A DNA stretch of 64,000 nucleotides, taken from assembly GCA_913777615.1 (NCBI GenBank), contig CAJYTK010000022.1, positions 124,001 through 188,000 of the forward strand, in the 5' to 3' direction. Positions 26,557 to 37,752 of the stretch are shown piece by piece. Position 1 is the stretch's first letter, and the number at the start of each line of letters is the position of its first letter. A model generated the notes under the pieces. The model was not told the DNA's origin, did not search any database, and worked only from the letters and a program-made list of their open reading frames with translations. Source of the stretch: an uncultured Agrobacterium sp. (GTDB lineage: Bacteria > Pseudomonadota > Alphaproteobacteria > Rhizobiales > Rhizobiaceae). Made by a program: the position numbers and the translations under genes.

Positions 26557-27225
26557 TCAGGCTGGTGAGAGCCGCTCCAGCGCAAATCCCGATTGCGGTC
26601 GGGCGTCGGGGCCACGTAGGTAGAGCGGTGCGGGCTTCGGCTGATGGGCGGGCTTCGTCGCAGCGACACGCGCCACGATGGCGATCGGAAAGTGGTCTGG
26701 ACCCGATCCGGTTTCCTCTCCGGCAAAGAGAGGTGCTGCGGAGCCCACGATCGCACCGTCAAAACCGGCAAGCGTTTCCCTTGCATCGTCGAGAGACACC
26801 AGTGCGGCCTCCGTCAGAGGCGCGCCATCGGCTGCGAAGATCTGGAGATAGCATTCGCCACGCTTGGCATCGAGACCGACCGCGACAGGCCGCCCTGGAT
26901 GCTGCTGCAGGTAATCGGCAGCAAGCGTCTCGAGCGTCGTGATGCCCAACGCCTCGACACCAAGCGAGAGTGCAAAGCCGCGTGCGGCCGCGACACCCAC
27001 TCGAATGCCGGTGAAAGAACCGGGGCCGATGGTGACAGCCAGACGCTCCACAGCGTTGAGCGCCAGACCAGCTTTGGAAAGCGCACCATCGATAATGCCC
27101 ATCAGCAATTCGGCATGGCCCTTGCCGATGTTGTCCGTTACTTCGCCCAGGACAACATCGTTTTCGCTATCGTAAACACAGGCCGAGCAATCCACTCCGG
27201 ATGTATCGATGGACAAAATGATCAT
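26557..27225 (-). CDS. tsaB: tRNA t6A biosynthesis protein TsaB
   Basis: A 222-residue ASKHA-fold protein that, with TsaD and TsaE, makes threonylcarbamoyladenosine at A37 of tRNA. It begins LSIDTSGVDCSACVY, with GPGSFTGIRVGVAAARG near residue 70 (the conserved GPGSFTGLR-type motif). The C-terminal half is divergent, as usual. Same strand as and upstream of rimI. Confidence 0.93.
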   Translation of the reverse strand: MIILSIDTSGVDCSACVYDSENDVVLGEVTDNIGKGHAELLMGIIDGALSKAGLALNAVERLAVTIGPGSFTGIRVGVAAARGFALSLGVEALGITTLETLAADYLQQHPGRPVAVGLDAKRGECYLQIFAADGAPLTEAALVSLDDARETLAGFDGAIVGSAAPLFAGEETGSGPDHFPIAIVARVAATKPAHQPKPAPLYLRGPDARPQSGFALERLSPA

Positions 27226-27361
27226 CTGAAAAGCAGGACCTTATGCATGTACTCAGAGCGAACGATCAGCGAGACCAACGACGCTTGTCGAGATGCCGCA
27301 TATGAATTGAGGCGCGGTCACGCGCCTCGCCTAACCATCGATATATGGGTTCAGCCGTCTA

Positions 27362-27925
27362 TCAGACAGCCTCAACCTCTTGCACTTCCGGCACGAAATG
27401 GCGGAGCAGATTCTGCACGCCGTGCTTCAGCGTCGCCGTGGAGGACGGGCAGCCGGAGCATGCACCCTTCATGTTGAGGAACACGGTGCCATCACGAAAA
27501 CCACGGAAGGTAATATCTCCACCATCCTGCGCCACGGCTGGACGGACGCGGGTTTCGAGAAGTTCCTTGATGGTGGCCACGATGGTTTCATCGCCTTCCT
27601 CGAAGAACTCTTCCTCCTCGTCGGAAATCTCGGCATGGATAGCCGTGCCCATCAGCGCGCGACCAGACATAAAGTGTTCCATGATCGAGCCGAGGATTGC
27701 GGGCTTCAGGTGCTGCCATTCGGCACCATCCTTCGTCACGGTGATGAAATCGAAGCCGTAATAGACGCCGGTCACGCCGGGGATTTCAAACAGCGTAGCC
27801 GCAAGCGGAGAGGATTGCGCCTGTTCGGCGCTCAGGAACTCCGCAGTGCCGCTTTCCAGAACCACCTTGCCGGGTAAGAACTTCAGCGTCGACGGGTTTG
27901 GCGTGGATTCCGTTTGAATGAACAT
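27362..27925 (-). CDS. nfuA: NifU-family Fe-S cluster scaffold/carrier
   Basis: A 187-residue cytosolic protein. Residues 1-90 form the Nfu N-terminal domain (FIQTESTPNPSTLKFLPG, VYYGFDFITVTKD) and residues 105-187 the NifU C-terminal domain with the cluster-binding CSGCPSS motif near residue 163. It delivers Fe-S clusters to client enzymes. The ATG at 27925 has AAGGAG eight bases upstream, and that site abuts a leader hairpin. An Irr-box-like sequence lies about 50 bp upstream, so iron-dependent expression is likely. Confidence 0.93.
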   Translation of the reverse strand: MFIQTESTPNPSTLKFLPGKVVLESGTAEFLSAEQAQSSPLAATLFEIPGVTGVYYGFDFITVTKDGAEWQHLKPAILGSIMEHFMSGRALMGTAIHAEISDEEEEFFEEGDETIVATIKELLETRVRPAVAQDGGDITFRGFRDGTVFLNMKGACSGCPSSTATLKHGVQNLLRHFVPEVQEVEAV

Positions 27926-27937
27926 TTCGATCTCCTT

Positions 27938-27973
27938 CGAGGCAAGGCCTCGGATCGGGGCATCATAGCCCCG
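27938..27973 (-). promoter_or_regulatory. Two stacked leader hairpins before the nfuA ribosome-binding site
   Basis: Stem 27938-27943 with 27947-27952 (6 bp, loop of 3) directly abuts AAGGAG; a second stem is 27956-27961 with 27968-27973 (6 bp). They may affect leader stability or ribosome access; this is inference. Confidence 0.35.
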
Positions 27974-27976
27974 TAA

Positions 27977-27993
27977 TTTAGAATGTTTCCAAA
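27977..27993. promoter_or_regulatory. Irr box (ICE)-like site before nfuA
   Basis: TTTAGAA, three bases, TTCCAAA matches 13 of 14 fixed positions of the iron control element TTTAGAA-N3-TTCTAAA bound by Irr in Rhizobiales. It overlaps a possible -35/spacer (TTGGAA, then CTATGA) on the minus strand, the position for repression. Confidence 0.55.
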
Positions 27994-28140
27994 ATATGCC
28001 GGACGAAGAGCGACTTCAAGCCCTGACATGACAATCCCGTTCAAGAAATCTCCGAGGCTGTTCTACACCCGTTTTAATCAAAGCCGAACTGGATTCTTGC
28101 GAGGACAGCGAGAGGACTGGCGGCGATAGTCAGAGGGTCA

Positions 28141-28632
28141 TCAGCAGAGAGCGTCGATTTCCTCATCGGTCAGCGTATCCGGAAGGACCGTGACGGGAAT
28201 GGGAAAGGCTGCGCCACGCCCCGCGATTGAAGAGACGAGCGGGCCTGGTCCATCCTTGGTGGAGCCGGCAGCCAGAACCAGAATGGCGATATCGCGGTCT
28301 TCTTCGATCAGTCCGTGGATCTGATCGGCTGCATTGCCTTCGCGGATCACCGCCTCAGGCTCTATGCCGACCGTCTCGCGCACACGTTGCGCCACCTTTG
28401 CCAGAGACGCTTCGGCTTCTTCACGGGCTTCGGCGCGCATGATCTGTTCGACGCCCAGCCACTGCTGGAAGTCCCCCTCGGGAATGACGTAAAGGAGCAC
28501 GAGAGCGCCGTTGGAGTTCTTGGCGCGACGACCGGCATAATGCACGGCTCTTTCGCATTCCGGGGTGCCATCGATGACAACCAAAAATTTTCGCCGATGC
28601 CCTTCCAGGCGCGACAGCCGTTTTGAAACCAT
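28141..28632 (-). CDS. Universal stress protein (UspA family)
   Basis: A 163-residue single-domain Usp protein. It starts with a basic tail, then KFLVVIDGTPECERAVHYA and ALVLLYVIP, with a late ILVLAAGSTKDGPG segment. The ATP-binding signature is loose (GST, then SSIAGRG), so nucleotide binding is uncertain. A role in stress survival is inferred from the family only. It stands alone between trpS and nfuA on the minus strand, with 170 and 215 bp of flanking non-coding DNA. Confidence 0.87.
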   Translation of the reverse strand: MVSKRLSRLEGHRRKFLVVIDGTPECERAVHYAGRRAKNSNGALVLLYVIPEGDFQQWLGVEQIMRAEAREEAEASLAKVAQRVRETVGIEPEAVIREGNAADQIHGLIEEDRDIAILVLAAGSTKDGPGPLVSSIAGRGAAFPIPVTVLPDTLTDEEIDALC

Positions 28633-28694
28633 TCAGCACTCCCTATTTCCGCCGTGGTATGACGCTTCACCCGCCGGTTCGGGCGGAGCTTATC

Positions 28695-28725
28695 GCATCA
28701 AGACGCAAAGCGGAATCGATTTTCC
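28695..28725 (+). repeat. Dispersed palindromic repeat, copy 4 (diverged)
   Basis: GCATC, then a gapless 26-base match (about 19 identities by eye) to the family core, including CGGAATCGATTTTC. CGATGC follows at 28734. It lies between trpS and the usp gene. Confidence 0.45.
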
Positions 28726-28802
28726 AAGAGGGTCGATGCAGGGAGGCGAAACCTCAGCATCAAGAGAAAGCTTCTCGCCGCGTGACGAGAAGCATCCAAA
28801 GA

Positions 28803-29867
28803 TCAGCGCAGGAAGCCAATGATGTCGCGGACTTCGTCCATCGTTTTCTGAGCGATGGCGCCAGCGCGCTCGCCGCCATCTTTCAGGATCGCATCGATAT
28901 GGCTGACATCGTCGAGGAGGCGGCGCATCTCGCTGTTGATCGGCGCAAGCACGTTGACCGCGAGATCAACGAGGGCCGGCTTGAAAGCCGAGAACTGCTG
29001 GCCGCCGAATTCGGCAAGCACGTCCGCCTTGGTCTTGTCGGAGAGCGCTGCGTAAATTCCGACGAGGTTCTCTGCCTCGGCGCGGCCCTTCAGGCCTTCG
29101 ACTTCGCTTGGCAGCGCGTCGGGATCGGTCTTTGCCTTTTTGATCTTCTTGGAGATCGCATCGACATCGTCCATCAGGTTGATGCGCGACAGGTCGGACG
29201 GATCGGACTTCGACATCTTCTTTGTGCCGTCCTTCAGGGACATGACGCGGGGTGCCGGACCACCGATCAGTGGCTCCACCATCGGAAAATAGGCATGGAC
29301 AGGTTCGTCGCCGACGGTGGTGTCGAGGCCGAGACCTGCCTTGCGGATATGATCACCGAAATCGATGTTGAATTTCTGGGCGATGTCGCGGGCAAGTTCC
29401 AGATGCTGCTTCTGGTCGTCGCCGACCGGTACGTGGGTGGCGCGGTAGACAAGAATATCCGCCGCCATCAGGCTTGGATAGGCCAGCAGTCCCAGCGAGA
29501 CCTGCTCGGCATTCTTGCCGGACTTGTCCTTGAACTGGGTCATGCGCTCCATCCAGCCGATGCGCGCCACGCAGTTGAATACCCAGGCAAGCTCGGCGTG
29601 CTGCGGTACAGCCGACTGGTTGAAGACGATGTGCTTGACCGGATCAATGCCTGCCGCGATGAAGGCGGCAGCAATTGAGCGTGTCTGCGCCTTCAGGTCG
29701 GAATGGACGAGCTGCGCTGTAATCGCATGCATATCGACGACGCAGTAGATGCAGTCATTGTCTTCCTGCAGGGCGACGAATTTGCGGATAGCACCGAGAT
29801 AATTGCCGAGGTGGAGATTACCGGTCGGCTGGACCCCGGAGAAAACCAGCGGCTTGAATGCGTTCAT
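28803..29867 (-). CDS. trpS: Tryptophanyl-tRNA synthetase
   Basis: Charges tRNA(Trp) with tryptophan. The 354-residue class I synthetase has the HIGH-type motif in [17 protein letters not shown] near residue 17 and the KMSKS loop ([15 protein letters not shown]) near residue 200. The ATG at 29867 starts the usual [13 protein letters not shown]; the open frame reaching 30017 overlaps the neighbouring gene and lacks homology. It follows the murJ-VOC pair on the same strand. Confidence 0.97.
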   Translation of the reverse strand: MNAFKPLVFSGVQPTGNLHLGNYLGAIRKFVALQEDNDCIYCVVDMHAITAQLVHSDLKAQTRSIAAAFIAAGIDPVKHIVFNQSAVPQHAELAWVFNCVARIGWMERMTQFKDKSGKNAEQVSLGLLAYPSLMAADILVYRATHVPVGDDQKQHLELARDIAQKFNIDFGDHIRKAGLGLDTTVGDEPVHAYFPMVEPLIGGPAPRVMSLKDGTKKMSKSDPSDLSRINLMDDVDAISKKIKKAKTDPDALPSEVEGLKGRAEAENLVGIYAALSDKTKADVLAEFGGQQFSAFKPALVDLAVNVLAPINSEMRRLLDDVSHIDAILKDGGERAGAIAQKTMDEVRDIIGFLR

Positions 29868-29949
29868 GATCGTCCTCGAAAAGGCTTGTGGAGGGCCTTG
29901 CCCCGCGCTGTTATGTGGCCCGCGCTTATGCACCCGGAACCCGTTGCAA

Positions 29950-30369
29950 TCAAGCGGTTTCAGCGGCTGGCTGCAGCAGATCCCATTTGTTGCCGTAGAG
30001 GTCTTCGAAAACGGCAACCGTGCCGTAAATCTCGTGGCGGGGCTGTTCCAGAAAGCAAATACCGTTGTCTTTCATCCGGCGAAAATCGGCGTTGAAATCA
30101 TCCGTATAAAGGAAGAAGCCAACGCGCCCGCCCGTTTGATTACCAATAGTGACGGTCTGCTCTTTGCCATCGGCCTGGGCCAGCAGCAGACCGGTTGCAG
30201 CTTGGCCTTTAGGTCTGACGACAAGCCAGCGTTTGCCGTCCGGCAGCGACTGATCGGACAGGCACTCGAAACCGAGGCTGCCGCAATAAAACGCCTTTGC
30301 GCGATCGTAATCGTCAACAACAAGCGAGACGAGCGCAATGTGTCGTAGAGACGTAAAGCCGGACGTCAT
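29950..30369 (-). CDS. VOC/glyoxalase-family protein
   Basis: A 139-residue protein with the two beta-alpha-beta-beta-beta modules of the vicinal-oxygen-chelate superfamily: [20 protein letters not shown] at the start, and [19 protein letters not shown] and [14 protein letters not shown] in the second module. Putative metal ligands are His10, a Glu/Gln near residue 67 and Glu in FEDLYG. The substrate is unknown; many relatives are lyases or dioxygenase-like. Its ATG overlaps the murJ stop by 4 bp (ATGA), so translation is coupled to murJ. Confidence 0.85.
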   Translation of the reverse strand: MTSGFTSLRHIALVSLVVDDYDRAKAFYCGSLGFECLSDQSLPDGKRWLVVRPKGQAATGLLLAQADGKEQTVTIGNQTGGRVGFFLYTDDFNADFRRMKDNGICFLEQPRHEIYGTVAVFEDLYGNKWDLLQPAAETA

Positions 30370-31964
30370 GTATCTGCCTCGGCCTTTACATCCGACTTGA
30401 CCTTGCCCTTGCGCTTCAGACCGCGTTTCACCATGCCGAGATTTGCACCGCCGGAGGCAAAGGCCACGCCGAAATAGATGATCATGGCACCGAAGACGAG
30501 CGCGAGCAGCGTCCCTGCCCTAACCGCAAGATTGGAAGCGGACGACAGCTCATAGGAGAAGTAAGATAGCGCATAGTGAATAGCGAGCGCCATAAGCCCT
30601 GCCGCCAGAATGAGCCGTGGAATGCGCAGAAGAAGCGGCATGTCGAGCGTCCAGTGGCCGCGCCACATCAGCATGCCGAAGAGCAGTGCGGCATTGACCC
30701 AGCCGGCAGTAATTTCCGCCGTAGCAATTCCCGGACCGCCGTAGATGGGGAAGAGCGTCAAGGCCAGCGAGACATTCACCACTACGGAAATGGCAGCGAA
30801 AATCATAGGAGTTCGCGTATCTTCGCGGGCGAAGAAGCCGGGAATGAAGGCCTTGATCAGCACGAAGGCCGGCAGACCAAGACCATAGATGCCAAGGATT
30901 TGCGAAACCGTGATTGTGGCCGAGGGCTGGAAGTTGCCGCGCTCATACAAAAAGCGGACGATTGGCTCTGCCATCACGAGCAACGCGGCTGCCGCAGGCA
31001 GGGTCAGGAACAGAACGAATTCGACCGAGCGGTTCTGCAGATTGGCCGCTTCCGCCGCTTGGCCGCCGCGTAGCGCGCGCGCCAATTCAGGCAACAGGAC
31101 GGTTGCCACTGCAATCCCCACGACGCCGAGCGGCAACTGATAGATGCGATCGGCATAGGCAAGCGACGAGATCACGCCATTGCCGCCGGAGGCGATGTTG
31201 GTGTTGATCAAAAGATTGATCTGAGTGATCCCGCCGGTGATTGCCGCAGGGAGCGCCAGAATCAGCAGACGCTTGACGTTGCTCGTCAGTTTTGGACGGC
31301 GAAAGCCGATGCGAATTCCGGCATGACGTACAGCCACCCAGACGATGGCAAGCTGAACGAAACCTGCGGCCATCACACCCCAGGACAGTGCGTAGCCGAC
31401 CTGCAACGGATCGTAATTTTTCCACCACGCGAGCGCCAGCACCCCGATCAGGATGACGTTGAGAAAGACGGGCGCAATGGCGGCGGCGAAATAGCGATGC
31501 AGCGAATTGAGCATTCCGCCCATCATTGCCGCCAGTGACATGCAGGCGAGATAGGGGAACATGATGGTGGCGAGACGCACCGTATTCTCAAACTTCGTGG
31601 GATCTTCCACGAAGCCCGGCGCGATCACGGTGCGCACCAGAAATGGCATGGAGAGCTCCATGATGATGGTGAGCGCCATCAAAACCGTGAACAGAACCCC
31701 AAAGACCTCTTCGGAGAAACGGCGCGCTCCCTCCATGCCATGGGCTTCGATTTCCTTGGCAAAAAGCGGCACGAAGGCGGAGTTGAAGGCCCCTTCGGCA
31801 AAGAGGCGACGAAATGTATTGGGAAAACGGAAGGCTGCATTGAAAGCATCCGCCACCGGTCCCGTTCCCACAGCCGCCGCCATTAGCATTTCACGGATGA
31901 AGCCGAACAGGCGGCTCCCGAGCGTCGCGCTACCGACGGTGGCGAATTTGCCGATCAGACTCAT
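30366..31964 (-). CDS. murJ: Lipid II flippase MurJ
   Basis: A 532-residue inner-membrane protein with about 14 transmembrane segments that moves the peptidoglycan precursor lipid II across the membrane. It begins LIGKFATVGSATLGSRLFG, typical of MurJ/MviN, with AFNAAFRFPNTFRRLFAEGA near residue 40 and the FEYERGNF-like FLYERGNFQPSAT later. The ATG at 31964 is 7 bp beyond the glnD stop; the frame back to 32012 overlaps glnD. The glnD-murJ order is conserved in alphaproteobacteria. Confidence 0.96.
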   Translation of the reverse strand: MSLIGKFATVGSATLGSRLFGFIREMLMAAAVGTGPVADAFNAAFRFPNTFRRLFAEGAFNSAFVPLFAKEIEAHGMEGARRFSEEVFGVLFTVLMALTIIMELSMPFLVRTVIAPGFVEDPTKFENTVRLATIMFPYLACMSLAAMMGGMLNSLHRYFAAAIAPVFLNVILIGVLALAWWKNYDPLQVGYALSWGVMAAGFVQLAIVWVAVRHAGIRIGFRRPKLTSNVKRLLILALPAAITGGITQINLLINTNIASGGNGVISSLAYADRIYQLPLGVVGIAVATVLLPELARALRGGQAAEAANLQNRSVEFVLFLTLPAAAALLVMAEPIVRFLYERGNFQPSATITVSQILGIYGLGLPAFVLIKAFIPGFFAREDTRTPMIFAAISVVVNVSLALTLFPIYGGPGIATAEITAGWVNAALLFGMLMWRGHWTLDMPLLLRIPRLILAAGLMALAIHYALSYFSYELSSASNLAVRAGTLLALVFGAMIIYFGVAFASGGANLGMVKRGLKRKGKVKSDVKAEADT

Positions 31965-31971
31965 TTTATGT

Positions 31972-34815
31972 TCAAACCTTTGCGGTTCGGGCTGCAGGAA
32001 GTGCTGCCACATCGGGATGCGCGATGATGCCGGATGGCATGCGGTCGCGTAACTCGTCTTCCTGCTCGGCCATGACGGCTTTCAGCCGCAGCGCGATGTT
32101 GGATTGGCGGTTTTCGGTCATCACCTTCTGGCCGAAGAGATCAGTGACGTAAAAGGTATCAATGACTTTTTCGCCGAAGGTGGTAATGCGTGCCGAGGTG
32201 ATGTCGAGCGACAGATCCGCCAGCACCGCCGTCATATCTGCAAGCAGGCCCGGGCGGTCAAGGCATTCCACCTCGATGACGGTGAACTTGTTGGAAAGCC
32301 CGTTGGAGATGGTGACGGATGGCGGGATGTTGAAAGTCTTGCTCTTCTTGCGGCTCTTGGTGCGCGTCGCAATGATTTCCGGAAGCCGCTTCTTGCCAGC
32401 CAGAACCTCTTCGATCAGCTTGCCGATATTATTGGCGCGGCGAGTTTCATCCTCGTCGATAGGGAACTCGCGGTTGATCAGGATGGTGTCGAGTGCGCGG
32501 CCATCCGATGTGGTAAAGATCTGCGCATCGGCGATATTGGCGCCGGCGGCCGAACATGCACCGGTGATGATTGACAGCAGCCGCGGATGGTCGGGCGCCA
32601 GGACGGTGATCTCGGTGATGGCGTGAAAGGAATGGGTGCGGGCCATCGTGGCCAACGCTTTTTCCTGCTTGTCCGCCTCGCGCAGGAAGCGGGTGTGGCG
32701 GATCTGGTCTTCGAGCGCGACCGAGAGCAGATAAGCATCGTAATGCAGGTTGATGTATTTGCGCCGTGCTTTCTGACCCCAGTCGTCCAGTGCATCGTAA
32801 AGGCGCTGACGGGCGACCTTCGCACGCTCCTTGCGTGAGCTTTCCGAAAAGCCGCCGGAGAGAAGAAGCTCGGTTTCGTAGTACAGCGTACGCAGCAACT
32901 GCCCCTTCCAGCCATTCCAGACATCCGGCCCGACGGCGCGAATATCGCAAACGGTCAGAATCAAGAGCATCTTCAACCGCTCCATCGACTGCACCTTGTC
33001 GGCAAAATCGGTGATCGTCTTGCGGTCGTGCAGATCGCGGGTCTGCGCCACCATCGACATCAGGAGGTGCTGCTCGATCAGCCACATGACCGTTTCGGTC
33101 TGCTTGGTGGAGAGGCGGAAGCGCTGGCAGAGCTTACGCGCAACGCGCGCGCCGGCAATCGAGTGATCCTCCTGCCTGCCTTTCGCCACGTCGTGGAGAA
33201 GGACAGCCACATAGAGAGCGTCGCGATCCTCGATGCCTGGCATCAACTGATTGACGAGCGGGTGGGTATCGATCGCCTGACCCTTCTCGATCTCGGAGAG
33301 AACGGCCACCGAGCGGATCAGATGCTCATCGACCGTATAGTGGTGATACATGTTGAACTGCATCATCGCGACGATCTTGCCAAACTCGGGAATGAACTTG
33401 CCAAGAACGCCAGCCTCGTTCATCCGCCGCAGCGTCAGCGCGGGATCGCGCTTCGAGGTGAGGATCGCAAGAAACAGCCTATTGGCTTCCTCATTCTCGC
33501 GAAGCTCGTGATTGATGAGACCGAGCGAGCGGGTGACGACACGAAGGGCATCCGGGTGTAGCTCGAGATTGTTGATATCGGCCACATGGAAGAGCCGGAT
33601 CAGGCTGACCGGATCGTTGCGGAAGACATCGGCATTGGCAAGCGCAATGCGGCCGCGATCTTCGACGAACTCGGTGGAGCCAGGAATCTTGCGAAGCCGA
33701 TGGGCAAAACGGCTGAGGACTCCGGAGAGGCCTGGAACGTCCTTCGCCTGACGATCCTCAAGCGCGGCGCAGAGAATGCGTGTCAGGTCGCCGACATCCT
33801 TGGCCACGAGGAAGTAATGCTTCATGAAGCGTTCGACCGCCGATAGGCCGGGTCGTGGCTGATAGTGCAAGGCAGCTGCGATTTCGCGCTGGATGTCGAA
33901 GGACAGACGCTCCTCTGCCTTGCCAGTGATGAAATGCATCTGGCAGCGCACCGCCCAGAGAAAATCATCGGCCTTTTCGAACAGCTTCAGTTCGCTTCTG
34001 GACAGAACGCCGAGCTTTACGAGTTCCGCCGTATCGCGCACATGGTAGTAATACTTGGCGATCCAGAACAGTGTGTGCAGGTCGCGAAGACCGCCTTTAC
34101 CTTCCTTCACATTTGGTTCGACCAGATAGCGCGTGTCGCCTGCCTTGCGGTGGCGCTGGTCGCGCTCGGCAAGCTTGGCGGCGATGAATTCTGGGCCGCT
34201 ACTGGTAACGACCTCGGTTTCGAAGCGTCGCTCCAGCTCGTCGCCGAGAGACTTCTTTCCGCAGATCGGACGCATTTCGAGGATGGCGGTACGGATCGTC
34301 ATATCCGCCTTGGACAGTTTGATGCACTCGTCCACAGTACGGGTGGCGTGACCGACCTTGAACCCCACATCCCAGAGAATGTAGAGAATGAACTCGATCG
34401 CCTTGTGCATATCCGGCGTGTTCTTCAGCGGCAGCAAGAACAGGAGGTCGATGTCCGAGCCCGGCGCCAGCGTTCCGCGTCCATAACCACCGACAGCGGT
34501 AATTGCGATGTGGGGCGCATCCTTTGGATAAACATATTGGCAGGCCAGATCGTACAGCACCTCGATCAAACGATCCTGGAGCCAGGAAATGCGCCGCGCG
34601 CAGTCGATGCCGCCGCCTTCAGAATCCAACAGATCACGCGCTCTCTGCCGCCCATCATTGCTCGCCTTTTTGAAGATCGGCAGAAGATCGGAACGCACAT
34701 CGGAAACGCGCTTTCCATCGCCTTGAAAGACGAGGTCGCATTCGTGCTTGAGTGGTGCGACATCCAGTATCGCGGAGAAATCCAAATCCTTAGAGGCCAT
34801 TGAGGCGGTATCCAT
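31972..34815 (-). CDS. glnD: Bifunctional uridylyltransferase / uridylyl-removing enzyme
   Basis: The nitrogen sensor that uridylylates PII proteins at low glutamine and de-uridylylates them at high glutamine. The 947-residue protein has the nucleotidyltransferase site [20 protein letters not shown] near residue 108, the HD hydrolase site ([14 protein letters not shown]) near 525, and two C-terminal ACT domains (about 725-800 and 835-915) that sense glutamine. Start codons at 34815 and 34800 are both possible; neither has a strong ribosome-binding site. Same strand as mutS upstream (70-bp gap) and murJ downstream. rpoN and ptsN, also nitrogen-related, lie 11-14 kb away. Confidence 0.97.
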   Translation of the reverse strand: MDTASMASKDLDFSAILDVAPLKHECDLVFQGDGKRVSDVRSDLLPIFKKASNDGRQRARDLLDSEGGGIDCARRISWLQDRLIEVLYDLACQYVYPKDAPHIAITAVGGYGRGTLAPGSDIDLLFLLPLKNTPDMHKAIEFILYILWDVGFKVGHATRTVDECIKLSKADMTIRTAILEMRPICGKKSLGDELERRFETEVVTSSGPEFIAAKLAERDQRHRKAGDTRYLVEPNVKEGKGGLRDLHTLFWIAKYYYHVRDTAELVKLGVLSRSELKLFEKADDFLWAVRCQMHFITGKAEERLSFDIQREIAAALHYQPRPGLSAVERFMKHYFLVAKDVGDLTRILCAALEDRQAKDVPGLSGVLSRFAHRLRKIPGSTEFVEDRGRIALANADVFRNDPVSLIRLFHVADINNLELHPDALRVVTRSLGLINHELRENEEANRLFLAILTSKRDPALTLRRMNEAGVLGKFIPEFGKIVAMMQFNMYHHYTVDEHLIRSVAVLSEIEKGQAIDTHPLVNQLMPGIEDRDALYVAVLLHDVAKGRQEDHSIAGARVARKLCQRFRLSTKQTETVMWLIEQHLLMSMVAQTRDLHDRKTITDFADKVQSMERLKMLLILTVCDIRAVGPDVWNGWKGQLLRTLYYETELLLSGGFSESSRKERAKVARQRLYDALDDWGQKARRKYINLHYDAYLLSVALEDQIRHTRFLREADKQEKALATMARTHSFHAITEITVLAPDHPRLLSIITGACSAAGANIADAQIFTTSDGRALDTILINREFPIDEDETRRANNIGKLIEEVLAGKKRLPEIIATRTKSRKKSKTFNIPPSVTISNGLSNKFTVIEVECLDRPGLLADMTAVLADLSLDITSARITTFGEKVIDTFYVTDLFGQKVMTENRQSNIALRLKAVMAEQEDELRDRMPSGIIAHPDVAALPAARTAKV

Positions 34816-34885
34816 TCCATGCGTCTTGCGCTGCTGGCACAGCGCTATAGCGATTTTTAGGCCGAATGGACAGGCACTCTACGCG

Positions 34886-37600
34886 TCAAGCATTGCCAAG
34901 TTGTTTCTTGAGCGCATAGAGCGCGTCCAGTGCCTCGCGTGGTGTCATCTCATCGGGGTTGAGCGCTTTCAACGCCTCATCCACCTGGGAGTTGCCACCT
35001 GCCCGCGCCGCTTCGCGCCTGACCGCCACCTGAAAAAGCGGCAGATCGTCGATCAACTGGCTCGCCGGGTTCTTGCGATCGGCATCTTCAAGCTGATTTA
35101 GAACTTCTCGCGCGCGCTCCACCACAGCGGAAGGGAGACCTGCAAGCTTCGCCACCTGAATGCCATAGGAGCGATCTGCGGCCCCTGGTCCGACCTCATG
35201 CAGAAAGATAACATCGCTTTCCCATTCGCGCACTTTCATCGTCACGTTGGAAAGACGTCCGAGCTTTTCGGAGAGTACCGTCAACTCATGGAAGTGGGTG
35301 GCGAAAAGACCGCGGCAGCGGTTGACCTCATGCAGATGCTCAACCGTTGCCCAAGCAATCGAGAGACCATCGAAGGTCGCGGTGCCGCGTCCGATCTCAT
35401 CGAGAATGACAAGCGAACGTTCGGTTGCCTGATTAAGGATCGCCGCCGTCTCGACCATTTCCACCATGAAGGTGGAGCGGCCACGGGCAAGATCGTCGGA
35501 AGCGCCGACGCGCGAGAACAAGCGGTCGACAATGCCGATATGGGCGGCTTCCGCCGGCACGAAGGAGCCGATCTGGGCGAGGATGGCGATCAGCGCATTC
35601 TGGCGCAGGAAGGTGGACTTACCACCCATGTTCGGGCCGGTCAGCATCCAGATCGCGCCATTGCGATTGCCGTCGGTGGCAGAGAGATCGCAGTTGTTCG
35701 CGATGAAAGGACCGCTCGACTGTCGGCGCAGCGCCTGCTCCACAACCGGATGACGCCCACCGCGGATCGCAAACGTCATGGAGCTATCGACCACCGGGCG
35801 GCAATAGGCCTGCTCGGAGGCTAGATGCGCGAGGCTTGTCGCGACATCGATGGCCGCAAGCGCCAGTGCGCCCGCCTTGATGACTTCGGCCTCAGCCACG
35901 ACCGCCTGCACCATCCGATCGAAAGCCTGCAATTCCATGGTCAGTGCCTGGGCGGCGGCATTGGCGATACGGCTTTCCAGATCGGCAAGCTCAGTCGTCG
36001 TGAAGCGCATGGCGCCCGCCATTGTCTGGCGATGAATGAAGCGGGCCTTGGCCTCGTCGCTGCCCATCATCACGTCCGCATTGCCAGCCGTGACCTCTAT
36101 GAAGTAGCCGAGCACATTATTATGCTTGATCTTCAGCGACTTGATGCCGGTCTCTTCTGCATATTGCAGTTGCAGCCCGGCAATCACCCGGCGCGACTGG
36201 TCGCGCAATGCACGCACCTCGTCAAGCTCGGCATTCGACCCTTCACGGACGAAGCCACCATCGCGCTTCAGAAGTGGCAGATCGTCCGCCAACATCTCCG
36301 ACAGCATGGCTTCGAGCGCAGAAGGCAATGCTTTCAGATCGGCGAGCGCCTCGGCCAACTCATTCGGCAACAGCCCCTGGTCGAGCAATTGCCCGACGAT
36401 GGCCGCAGCGGCCAGTCCTTGGCGGATGGCGCCAAGATCACGCGGTCCACCACGCTCGAGCGCCAGGCGTGACAGCGCACGCGGCATGTCCGCCACCTGT
36501 TTCAGCGCGTCGCGCAAGCCATCGCTCAAGGACACATCGTCGATCAGATACGCGACCGCATCGAGACGAGCGTTGATCCTGTCGGGATCGGTCAGCGGCG
36601 ACATCAACCTTTCGGCCAGTAACCGCGCTCCACCGCCGGTGACCGTGCGGTTGATGGCCTGAAGCAGCGATCCGTCCCGCTCTCCGGCAAGCGTCCTGGT
36701 CAGCTCCAAGTTTGCGCGGGTGGCAGGATCGATGAACAGCGTCGAGGCAGAGCTTTCCCGTTCCGGCGCACCGAGCGGCGGACGTTCGGCAATCTGGGTC
36801 TTCTCCACATAGGCCACGGCGGCGGCGGCGGCGGCCAGTTCCACGCGAGAGAACGCGCCGAAGCCATCCAGCGTCGAAACGTTGAAGTAGCGGGCGATGC
36901 GCCCCTCTGCGGTCGCGCTATCGAAGAGGACGGCAGGCTGCGGGACGGCCACGCGACCCAGCATGTCGAAGGTCGGGCGCAGTTCCTCATCGTGAAACAG
37001 GCTGTCCGCCACGATCAGCTCACGCGGATCGATGCGCCATATATCGGCAAGCAGACGTGTCAGCGTGGTTTCCGCCAGCCGGAAAACGCCGGTGGAAATA
37101 TCAATCCAGGCAAGCGCGAATTGCGCTTCCGAACTGCCGCGGATGCGGGCAAGCGCCATAAGATAGTTGGATTCAGTCGGCGAGAGCAGCTTTTCCTCGG
37201 TCAGGGTACCGGGGGTCACGAGTCGCACGACATCGCGTTTGACGACGGATTTCGACCCGCGCTTCTTGGCTTCTGCAGGATCTTCCACCTGCTCGCAGAC
37301 GGCAACGCGATAACCGCGCATGATGAGCTTTTGAAGATAGTCGTCCGCCGCATGAACCGGCACGCCGCACATGGCGATATCCTGGCCCATATGCTGGCCA
37401 CGCTTGGTTAGCGTGATCCCGAGCGCCCTCGACGCTTCCACCGCATCTTCGAAGAACAGTTCGTAGAAATCGCCCATGCGATAGAAAAGCAGCGAACCGG
37501 GGTTATTCGCCTTGATCTCGATATACTGCTCCATCATCGGCGTTGCCGATGCGCGGCTTTCTTCGGAAATGAGCGAGGCGGTGGAATGGACGTCCGTCAA
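34886..37600 (-). CDS. mutS: DNA mismatch repair ATPase MutS
   Basis: Recognises mismatches and starts repair. From a TTG at 37600 the product is 904 residues: the mismatch-reading motif GDFYELF (Phe45, Glu47), connector and lever domains, then the ATPase with Walker [11 protein letters not shown] near residue 655 and [10 protein letters not shown] further on. The first residues match E. coli MutS from ATPMMEQY on. The frame stays open to an ATG at 37753 that overlaps the olsB stop (TGATG), but those extra 51 residues look unlike MutS. The start is therefore uncertain; the enzyme is not. Confidence 0.9.
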   Translation of the reverse strand: MTDVHSTASLISEESRASATPMMEQYIEIKANNPGSLLFYRMGDFYELFFEDAVEASRALGITLTKRGQHMGQDIAMCGVPVHAADDYLQKLIMRGYRVAVCEQVEDPAEAKKRGSKSVVKRDVVRLVTPGTLTEEKLLSPTESNYLMALARIRGSSEAQFALAWIDISTGVFRLAETTLTRLLADIWRIDPRELIVADSLFHDEELRPTFDMLGRVAVPQPAVLFDSATAEGRIARYFNVSTLDGFGAFSRVELAAAAAAVAYVEKTQIAERPPLGAPERESSASTLFIDPATRANLELTRTLAGERDGSLLQAINRTVTGGGARLLAERLMSPLTDPDRINARLDAVAYLIDDVSLSDGLRDALKQVADMPRALSRLALERGGPRDLGAIRQGLAAAAIVGQLLDQGLLPNELAEALADLKALPSALEAMLSEMLADDLPLLKRDGGFVREGSNAELDEVRALRDQSRRVIAGLQLQYAEETGIKSLKIKHNNVLGYFIEVTAGNADVMMGSDEAKARFIHRQTMAGAMRFTTTELADLESRIANAAAQALTMELQAFDRMVQAVVAEAEVIKAGALALAAIDVATSLAHLASEQAYCRPVVDSSMTFAIRGGRHPVVEQALRRQSSGPFIANNCDLSATDGNRNGAIWMLTGPNMGGKSTFLRQNALIAILAQIGSFVPAEAAHIGIVDRLFSRVGASDDLARGRSTFMVEMVETAAILNQATERSLVILDEIGRGTATFDGLSIAWATVEHLHEVNRCRGLFATHFHELTVLSEKLGRLSNVTMKVREWESDVIFLHEVGPGAADRSYGIQVAKLAGLPSAVVERAREVLNQLEDADRKNPASQLIDDLPLFQVAVRREAARAGGNSQVDEALKALNPDEMTPREALDALYALKKQLGNA

Positions 37601-37752
37601 TGGCTTGATCGTATCTGCTTGAGGCTCAAGAAAACAAAGCCGGAGACTACCGGTGCGATCCCTCAAGGACAACACGCACAACGACGAACCCACAGGAAGC
37701 TTGACAGTCTGCGCAAGAACCACCGTCAATCGACGGCAAGGTTCGGACGGCA

